Assembly (NCBI GenBank): GCA_001584585.1 | Contig: LSYV01000006.1 | Location: 1,971,665-1,983,886 of the forward strand | Length of the DNA: 12,222 nt | Source: Gonium pectorale | Lineage: Eukaryota; Chlorophyta; Chlorophyceae; Chlamydomonadales; Volvocaceae | Direction of reading: 5' to 3' | Shown here: positions 1-9,300 of the stretch, piece by piece | How positions within the stretch are numbered: position 1 is the stretch's first letter | Layout: every line of letters starts with the position of its first letter | Notes under the pieces: generated by a model | Databases searched by the model: none | Seen by the model: only the letters and a program-made list of their open reading frames with translations | Told to the model about the DNA's origin: nothing | Position numbers and translations under genes: made by a program

Positions 1-27
1 CCTCCCAATTACAACCGTCCTACACAG
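1..27 (+). other. 3' end of an upstream intron
   Basis: The pyrimidine-rich stretch ends in ACACAG at 22-27, just before an open coding frame. It reads as a splice acceptor, which means the gene continues to the left. The frame also stays open back to base 1, so coding through the edge cannot be excluded. Confidence 0.55.
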
Positions 28-312
28 GTCCGAAAGGAGCGCTACGGCGCAACCGTGGCCGCCAAGATGAAGGCGGCCCGGGAGTACCTGCCCGCGCTGG
101 AGGTGCGCCACCCGCCCCGATCCGACGCCACCATCTTCGGCCGCCCCGGCGCGGAGGTGGCGGCGCTGCTGCCGCAGGGCGGCGCCACCGTCGGCGCCGG
201 CGGCGGCGCGGCGGCGGCGCCGCCCCTGGGCGCCAGCCTGCTGCGCGGCAGCAAGGTGTCGCTGGAGCACGTGACGGCCATGATGGCGGGCCAGATGGAG
301 CGGCACAACATG
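28..312 (+). CDS. exon 1 in window (residues 1-95)
   Basis: Frame starts with GTC at 28 and ends in ATG before donor GTGGGA at 313 (phase 0). It contains a Gly/Ala-rich patch (about residues 50-70) and then a helical segment, SLEHVTAMMAGQMERHNM, which runs smoothly into the helix of exon 2. If the intron were retained, translation would stop at TAG 325-327, so the exon could be mistaken for the end of a separate upstream gene. The first in-frame ATG is at 67; I do not think it is the true start because the exon appears to begin at a splice acceptor. Confidence 0.65.
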
Positions 313-3300
313 GTGGGAGGATACTAGACAAGCTTTGGGTGCACGGGGAGGAGGGCAGGACGGTAGGGGCTCATGGCGTTGCTCTGGTGTTCTTTGGGGG
401 TTAGGCTGTCGCGGTTGAAGCGGTGAGGGCGCGGGCCCGGCGTTGCGAAACCGCACTCGTTGAGGCCGGTCCTGCGGGTACGGCGGCGAGGCGGCGGCGA
501 GGCGTGCAGCCCTTCTGCAGTTCTTACTCTCATCGCGGTGCGCCCCGCACTCTGGCTCCTCACCTCTGCGTCTGCGGCATCATGCAGGCCTGGGATGCGT
601 TCGTCGCCATCCGGGACGCCGCGCGCGCCAGCCTGGAGGGTGCCGTGGCTGGCGCCGCCGCGTCGTTCCAGCAGCGCCTGGCGGCCGATGACGCGGGCGT
701 GGCCGAGGACATGGCAGCCCTGGACGACGACCGGGTGATGCGGCTGACGGAGCAGGAGATTAACCAGGTGCAGGCTTGGGGTGGGCCGGGGTTAGGGCTG
801 GGGCGAGTCGCTAGGTCCGCGGGCAAGGAGACGGCCTGAGAAGGCAGGGCAGCCTTTTGATGCCTGAGTTAGGGCAGTGTTGGGCGCCTGCTGCCAGCCG
901 GATGGAGATGGGGATTTGGGCGGTAGAGGGGCGTGGGCGGGTGGGCATTGCCGGCAGGGGCTGCATGTGCGGGAGAGGGGCAGTTGGGGCGTGAACAGGC
1001 TGAGTCGCTAGACTGGGCACGTGACAAGCACAGTGATTGTTTCTAGATTCGTCTTGACCCTAGTGTCCTTTACGCTCTCATGGATCATGCATGCCTGGCG
1101 CAGGTGTGGGACTGCGTGGCGCAGCGCATCCCCAAGCGGGCGCGCTGGATAGAGGAGTGCGCGGCGGCGCTGGAGACGGCGGAGGAGCAGCGACGAGAGG
1201 TGCGCCACAGCTGAGGCTTGGGCAGGGGAAGGGAGCAAGGGGCCCGGAGCTCGAGGGCGAGCTGTGCAGCTAGCCAGCGGCCAACACCCGCATGCCGCCC
1301 ACCTGCCGCCGGCTCTGCTGGCCCCGTCTCCAATACGACGGGACGGTATGGGCGACTGCTGCTGTACGCAACTGCATTATCGCCAAAGACGTGGTTTATC
1401 ACCCCCCCCCACCTTCCCACCTTGTATCTTGCTGCTGGCGCCCCGCGTCCTTCCCACCTGGTCAGACGGTGGAGGCCGCGCTGGTGTCGCTGTGCGCCGG
1501 CCTGAACGACGCCGCGGTGGTGAGCGAGGGTGAGGTGGAGCGGCTGGTGGAGCGGGAGGCCATGGCGCTCAACGTGGCCATCCTGGAGAACAGGTGGGCG
1601 CCCGCGACCAGGGCGGAGCTGGGGCCGGGACGTACTTGCGCGGTCCGGGGCCAGGCACTGGGCCGAGTAAGCCGTCGCGCCACTCGGCACACTGGTGACC
1701 GGACCCGGGAGCTGCCGACCGTAGCGCAGGGTGTTTTCAGTGATCGCGCTGTTCGCCGTCCTCAGCGCCGCAGCGTGTTTGCCGACGCGTGAAGTCTGTC
1801 TTCTTGTCCCCTTCGGAGCGAGGTTTGCTTCTGCGGCGCGGCTTCATGGCTGCTGACTTGCGGCTCCGCCTCCCCGCCCCTCCTTTCCCCGCCCCTTCCC
1901 TCTCCCCCAAACCCCTCCCCGCCAGGCGTGCGTACGCGGACCTGGTCTCGCGGCTGCAGGTGTCCGAGGTGGAGGCGGAGCGCAGCCGCCGCGCCGCCTG
2001 GCAGGACGGGCTGCGGCGCTGGCGGGTGCTGCGCACGCAGCACGCCATCAACACGTTTGTGGAGCGCATCCGGTGCGTACCTGCGTGTGTTGAAGAGGAA
2101 AAACGCATACGTGTGTGCGTGCGTGTGCGTGCGTGTGCGTGCGCGCTGCGTTGGTGCGGGCTGCAGGCGGGGCGGTGCGTCACGCGGGACCCGGGGCCAA
2201 AGTGCTTCAGGGAGGGGTAGCTCTAGGGTCGTCACTTGCGCCCACTGCGGCTACAACGGTGCGCCGGTGCCCAAACCCCGCTGCCCCAGGAGCCCGGAGT
2301 TTGCGGAGCCCGCGGAGCGCCTGGCGGCCTTTGCGGCGCTGCGCGAGCGCCAGGCGGCGGCGCTGGCGGCGCTGGGGTCGCACTGGGCCCGCGCCGGCGG
2401 CCTGACGCCGCCGCACCTGTCCGCAAAGAAGGTGGCGGCGTGGGCGGTGGAGGCGTCGGGGCTGGAGGATACGTGGGCCAAGGTGCGGCCGCCGGGACAC
2501 CATCCCTCATCGTCCTCGGGTCCGTCCAGCTGGTCAAGCTCGGGCCGTACGTGCACTCTAGCCGCTCGAAGAAAGGACATGCTTTGTCTCGCCTTTCCCG
2601 GTTCCTTTCCTTACTCTCGCCGCGACACCCTTACTCCCGCCACGCCATGGCACCCTCACTATCGCCACTATCGCACACCCTCCCGCTCGACAGGAGCGGA
2701 GCCAGCTGCTGGCTGGCCTGCGGTCCGCCGAGGACGCGCTGGCCTCCCGCGTGGCAGAGCTGCTGTCGGGGCTGCGGGAGGAGGTGGCGAGCTACCGGGG
2801 ATACCCCCCGGACCAGCTGGACGAGCTCGTGCGGCAGCAGGCGGTCGCGGCGGTGGAGGCGCGGCGGCAGGCGGCGCTGGCGCTGCTGCAGCATGTGCGA
2901 GATGGCGGGGGCCTGGGGCTGCGGATGGGGGCTGGAGTTGGGTGCAGAGTGCTAGGTGGCTTTGGTGGTGTTGTGTTTACGCGGCCTTACCCGGGACTGA
3001 GGCGCGGGGGCTGCCTGAAACCCGCATACCCGCTGACGTGTGCGTGCACCCCCGCCCCCGTGCTGCCGCTGCGTCCCGGCCCTCAGACCGAGACGTTCCT
3101 GGTCGCCCAGGCCGCCCAGTGGTCAGCCGCCAGCGCCGCGCTTGGCGCCTGGCTCGGCCGCCTGTGCGCCATGCACGACGCGCACCGGACCCAGACGGGG
3201 TCGGACGAGTCCGGTGAGGCGCAGGCGACTGGGGTTCGCACGGGTGGATCGTGCTGTGGCGGGGGAAGGGCATTCGCTCCGCCTAATCAAGAGGCGCTCC

Positions 3301-6300
3301 GGAGCCCCTTACCGTGTAGGGACATGAGCAGTCTCCCCGACTTGCAGCGCTCTGGTGTGGGCTCCGCCGTCTTCTGACACTGTGGTGTCAGCGGGGAACG
3401 CCTGTACCGCCTGGTACCGTATTGGTGACCAGTCTCACGCTGCAACGATTATCGCCGCCACCGCTGCCGCCGCGGGCATGGCCCCTTCCTCCCCCTGCCC
3501 CCAACGGGACGGTGCAAACGCTGCTTGCGCCCAGCTCGTCGTTATTCACACCCTTTCCCCTTCACATTCCCTGACCCCAGCCGTCCGCAGCGCGCTCAAG
3601 TCGATGCGTGAGGCCTTCAACGCGGCCGACGCGGACCGCGAGGCGGCGCTGGAGGCGGCCGTGGCCGCGGTGACCCGCGGGTCGGGCGAGGCGGACCTGG
3701 ACGCGGCGGTGGCCGAGGCGCTCAAGCGCTTGGACGACATCGAGGCGGGATACAGGTGGGCACCGGGCAGCACCCTTACCTCCTGTCCGCATTCCGGCAC
3801 AGCGCGTGCCCCTAAGAAGAAGAGAGAGGAGGAGCGACCGTGGGGGCTTTGCATCCAGCTTCCCTGCTCCCCGTGTCCTGGATTCAACGGCTGTAACGGA
3901 CACATCGCCACATGTTGATGACCAGGAGCCTTAGCGTTTAGGTGCCTTAACCTACTGCTTCCCTTTCCGCCCCCCAGGACCTTCCACCGCGACATGACCA
4001 CGCTCGCGCGCGCCTACCCGGGGGCCGTCCGATCCGCCAACGACATCTACCACCTGCGGGTGTGCGCCGAGCTGGGGGTGCAGCCCCAAACGCAGGTGCG
4101 ACAGGGCCCCACTGTAGGTGCGGCAGGGCCCCTCTTTAGGTGCGGCAGAAGCAGGTGCGGCCGCCCGTGATGGCTCCCTGCCCCCTCGATTCAAGCCGGA
4201 AGGTGACACACTCGGTGCTGGATTCTGGTTCCGCAGGCGCAGTGGCGTGGATCCACCAGCGGTGCCGTCGGCGGCGCTGCCGAGCAGGCCATGCAGGGTT
4301 CCGTCAGCGATGGGACCGTGCCGACGGCGGAAGCGGGCGCAGAGTCGCCGCCAAAGGTGGGCCGCGGGTCGGAGTTGGGCCTGCATGGAGATGGGCGTCG
4401 GGCGAGGGTTGACAGAGGAGAGATGAGGGCTTTGAGCTTGCCTGTACTTGGGTCGAAAGGCGGTTATGGGATTTGGAGGTGCGCACGGAGCGTAGTGCGG
4501 CTCGAGCGCGCTGGATGGGGAGACGAAGGGGCGCAGGGAGGGATGCCCAGGCCATGGGCTTAATGAGCCGTCGGGGCGCATGCGCAAAAGGCACGTCACA
4601 GAGGTCACCTCTGCCATACTAGTCCCATCCTAGGGTGGCCGCAGGTCACAGACGTTAACGAGCAGCGCCCCATCGCGCTCGTGCCCGCAGATCATTGGCA
4701 CCATCAAGCTCCCCGATGGCCGCTCCTTCTCGCTGATCAAGGACATGCTAAAACACCTCATCACGCGGCCAGCGGCAGCGGCTGCCGCCGCCAGCGCCGC
4801 CAACACCGGCACGATGCCGACGCCGCGGGAAGGCGGGGCCGCCAGCGGGGCAACGGACGCGCCGGCGCCAGCGGCACCGGGGGCGGAGCAGCCCGCATCG
4901 GCTTCAGCGACAGAGGGTGCGTCCGCGGCGGCGCCGGCGGCGGCGTCAGCGGCGGGTGAGCCCAGTGAGCAGTCCCGGCTGCCTGTGGCGAGCCCGCTCA
5001 GCAGCGGCGGCGCTCCGCTGTGCCGCACCCTGCCGCTGCCGGCGGATATCCTCAGACGCACGCTTGGCTCCATCCAGGTGCGGGGGCGCGGGGTGACCGG
5101 TGAAGCGGGTTGGGCCTGGGCTCGAGGGCTTTGGCAGAGTGGGCAGTGTGGGCTGGCAGCCACACACTGTTTCCAGATCCTGTTCTGATTTGCTGTGCTG
5201 GACTTGCGCGCTTCTGCGTGCTGCCGGAGGATGCTGAGGGCGGGGAGGGTCTCGGGGGGATGCGAGGGCAGGGATGGCTCTCTGCCTCCTGTCCTACCCG
5301 CCAATGCGGCAATGCCTCAACGCCATGGACTCCCCTTCCTTAACGCCCCCCTCGCGCCCCGCCCACCCGTTCCCCAGTCCGGCCTGCTCTCCGACATGAT
5401 GACCTTCTGCCAGCGCGCGCTGGAGGCGGCCGAGGCGTGGGCTGCGGAGCGGGAGGTGTCACTGACGGAGGAGCTGGACGGCTGGCTGCGGCACCACAGG
5501 TGGGCCCACCGCCCGTGACGCTCCATGCGCATGGCCGGCGTGCGAGGCGCTTGGCCAGTGAGGAGCCGTGGCGGGTAGGACGAGCACCGCTGCGCCACCC
5601 ATCGTTGGCAAGGCCTGAATATTTGGTCCTCCTTGACCTATCGCCAGCCCGGCTTGGAGCTTGAACACTGGGGATGCCGCCGCCTGTGGGCTACCTCCGT
5701 AACCCGTGCCCCGCGTGCAACTCCAAATCCCCGCGCTCTGCCTCCCCTGCCACGCAGGCCCCGCGCCGGGCGCATCGAGGAGGAGGTGCGCACCTCGCGC
5801 AGCGTGGAGCTGGTGGCCCAGCGGCGGCGGGTGGAGCGGCACATGGCCAACCAGAGCAAGGCGGTGCGGGCGCAGGCGGTGAGCGAGCGGGTGGGAGGGG
5901 CGCGCTGGAGGCTGTGGGCAGAGCGGTGGGCGCCGGGGAGCGGGTCGCTGGGAGGAAGGCCCGTGCTGGCTCTTAGGGGATCGATCATGCGGGCCGCCGG
6001 GCCCTGCGGGGCGAATGGATGGACGATGGAGCCACCTTCCCTCAGTCGGCGTGTGCAGCAGCCTGGAACGGGCGCTGTGAGGGGGGGGGCATCTTCATGT
6101 GCCCTTCAGTCAATTGTGGGGGATGGTGATGGTTGAGGAGTGCTGAGGTATCCCTTCCCCTGGTCCTGGCGCCCCCCCACGCCCCGCAACGGCCCGCTGC
6201 GCAGGCCGCGTTCGAGGACGGCCTGGTCGCCCTGGAGACTGAGGTGCGCAAGGCGGTGGTGCGGCTGCAGGCCACGGAGGGCTTCCTGGCGCACTGCCTC

Positions 6301-9300
6301 AGCAGCAAGGCGATCGGCATCCGGCAGCGCGAGGCGGAAGCGCTGAGGGTGCGGCTGGGCAAGGTGAGCGGGGCAGGCGTCACGGCCACAGCTGCCGTCG
6401 TTGCGATATGGCTTGGCGACGGCCGGTGGTGGCCGGCGACGCAAGGGACAGGAGGGCATGGGGCAGGTGCGGCTAAGGGGACGGCGCCGCTGGGGGACCC
6501 GCAGGGCGGCCAAAGTGCTCCGGAAGGGTATGGGTCATTTTATGCGGCATGCCCTTTCCTTATGTCTCTGGGCCTCAGCTTTAGGGCTCTTAGGCCGAGC
6601 CAAGCAGTGCTGAGCAATGTGCATGTAGGCCCAGGGCGCCAATGAGTGCGCCGTTGTGCGATCCTGGCCCGCTACGCACCATACGTACCGAGAGCCCAGA
6701 TGACGAAGTGCGCATCCCATGGCCCCCAAACCCCTCCGCTCTCACAGGACCTGGCCGCGAAGCTGTCGGAGCTGTCGGAGCGCACGCATGCCGCCATCGC
6801 CAAGATTGTGGAGGCAAACCGCAAGTTCGAGGTGGGGCGGCTGCCGGCGTGGCGTGCGGGGCAGGGAGACGGACGGGGTGGCGGGCGCGGCGGGCGGCGG
6901 AGCGGAGGCTCGACGGATGCAGACCCTCAGGCGATTTGGCTGACATCATTGCATGTTTGTTCTGCTTATTGCCACCGGACGTAAGACACACAATTATGTT
7001 GGCCTTCTGAGATTCGTTGTCAGAACCTGTCCCGGGAACCGACCTACAGCTTCGGCTGTGCCCCCTCCAACTTCTGAACTGACCTTTCCCGCTGTGCCCT
7101 TGTCCCCCGCGCGCCCCCCCTCCCCATGGCCCCCCCGCCCCAGGCCGACGAACTGCGCACCTTTGACGACGGCGGCAAGTACAGCGAGGCCAACGCGGCC
7201 GCCTACCGCCGCAGCACCGCCGCCATCGACGCGCATCTGGAGCGCACCGCCGCCGAGCAGGAGGAGCGGCTGGAGGCCAGCAGGGCTGCGCTCAGCAGCG
7301 AGGTGCGTGCGGTGGCTGGGCGGGCGGGCGGTGGTCCACTGGTTTTTTTCCGGGGGGTCTGCGGCGGGTCAATCGGCTTGCTGGGATAGTCCACAACCCC
7401 ACAGCGTGGCCATGTCCGTCCTGCCTGCCCGGCTGTTTCCGGCGCTGTAAAGGAACTAGTTGTATTCTTTGTCCGACAGACCCTCTCAGAAGCCGAATCC
7501 GTCGGAAGTTGTTTGGGGAAAACTGATGCACCTGTCAACTGCCCGCTCCCCTCAACCGCCCGCCCGCCAGGCCGACGCCGCGCTGGCGCACGTGGTGTCC
7601 CTGGTCCCCAGCCACGTGGAGGACATGCAGCTGGTGGAGCGGATGGACGGGCTGGTGGAGGGGGCGCGTAAGAAGGCGGCAGGCGAGCTGGAGAGGAATA
7701 AGGTGCGCGGGGGGGGCGTTGCGGGCGGCATGGGGCGGGCCCCGCCTTGGGAATGAGTCTGCGGTTGCGCCGCCCCTACGGTACCCGCCAGTGTGCGCGA
7801 GAGTGTGCCGTTGTGTGTGGGGTCCATTGAGGTTTTTGGCCGTCTTCGCATCGGCTCTTGGAGCGTTTGCAACACAGGCGGGTCCCCTCCTCTCGTGGCC
7901 CTTTCGCAGGCTACGGCCGCGGCGATCACGTCCCAGCTCGACCTCCTCGACCGCCTGCTCGACGGCCGGAAGGAATCCCAGCAACCGCCAACCGCCAACG
8001 GCTCCGCCTCAACCGTCAACGGCCTGCCGGGTAGCAGCTCCTCCGCGCGCCTTGGCACAGCGGGATCCCGCTCGCGCCCCGCATCCGGCACCTTCCGCAC
8101 CGGCCTGCCGTCGCAGCCCACGCGCGGGCCCGGCACCGCCGCCTCCGCCAGCGACGGCGCCGCCGACGGCGACGTCCCGGCGGCGCCCTTGGACCGATGC
8201 CGGGCCATCCTCGAGTGCGCAGACTCACTTCGGAAGGCCCTGTTGCGTCAGTCCAAGGTGCTGGACTTCCTCCAATCCTCCTCTCTGACAGCGCCGCCGG
8301 TGGATCTACGGATCGACGCCGCCGGCGTCGATCCGCCGCCGCCGCCGTTCGGGTCCGCTCCAGAGGCAACCGCCGGCGCCAAGCCGGGCAGCCCTGCCCA
8401 ACCCGGCAAGCGGCCGGTCGGCAGCGCGGTCGGAGCCGCCAGGGCCGGCGCCGCGACGACAGCAGCAGCCGCGGCAGCCGCTGCTGCGGCCGCGGCGGCA
8501 GCGGCAGCTCAGGAAACGGTGGTAAAGCTGGCTACGGACGTGGAGGCGGTGATCGACGCATGCAAGAAGGAGACGGAGGCTGTGGCCAAGGCGTACTATG
8601 CGGCCAAGGTTTGTGGCCTTCGGTTGTGCAACCGAGCTCCTGCCCTTGACACGAATGGCGCCTCGCCATTCGGAGCGACGTTGCGTCGTCCCTGCCCTGT
8701 AGCACCGTCCCGCTGTGCCGCTTGCCGGGTACCCTCATCATGTGCGTGTGACGCCGCCGCAACCCACTCACCCCCCCCCCCCCACCCCCCAACCAGGACA
8801 AGTCCCGCCCCATCCGCTACCCGGCTCGCATCCCCGCCACGGTGGAGGAGCTCCTGCGCGGCACGGATGCGGTGCTGGAGGGGCTGCGGCAGCAGACGCT
8901 GGCCTACGTCAAGGAGGCGGTGCGCACGCTGAGGACGCAGGTGGGCGGCCGGATGGCTGGCTGGCTGGCTGGCTGGCTGGCTCGGTGGGCGGGGCCACGG
9001 GGCGCATGCGCGGGGCGGGCGCTTGGCGAGTGTAAACAGCGCAAGGGGCACAGGGCGCTAGTCCGCCGGACCATGTTTTGCCAGGGTTCCGCACAACCCT
9101 GCCTTGCCCTAACCCAGCCCCCTGCCCTACCCGCCCCCTGTTCCCCACAGGTCATCCGCGCCTTCCGCTCGCTGGAGCGGCTGCCCGCGGTGGCGCTGGC
9201 GCTGCTGGCCGACCACGAGGCGGCCGCGCTGGAGGAGGCGCACGCCGCGCTGACGGCCGGCGTGGCGGGCCGCCGCGGCGCGTTGTCCAAGCTGGTGGAG

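Noticed and set aside
1085..1690. Minus-strand open frame of about 200 codons
   Set aside because: Antisense to exons 3-4 and the intron between them; no family resemblance, and the plus strand has matched splice sites and phases.
1928..3217. Single plus-strand open frame of 429 codons covering several exons
   Set aside because: Only its part in 2290-2482 (exon 6) is real coding. The rest reads exons 5, 7 and 8 in the wrong frame and runs through introns.
4118..4236. Coding continuation upstream of exon 11
   Set aside because: The frame is open, but the sequence is the tandem donor repeat followed by non-coding-looking sequence, and CCGCAG at 4231-4236 is a clear acceptor with the right phase.
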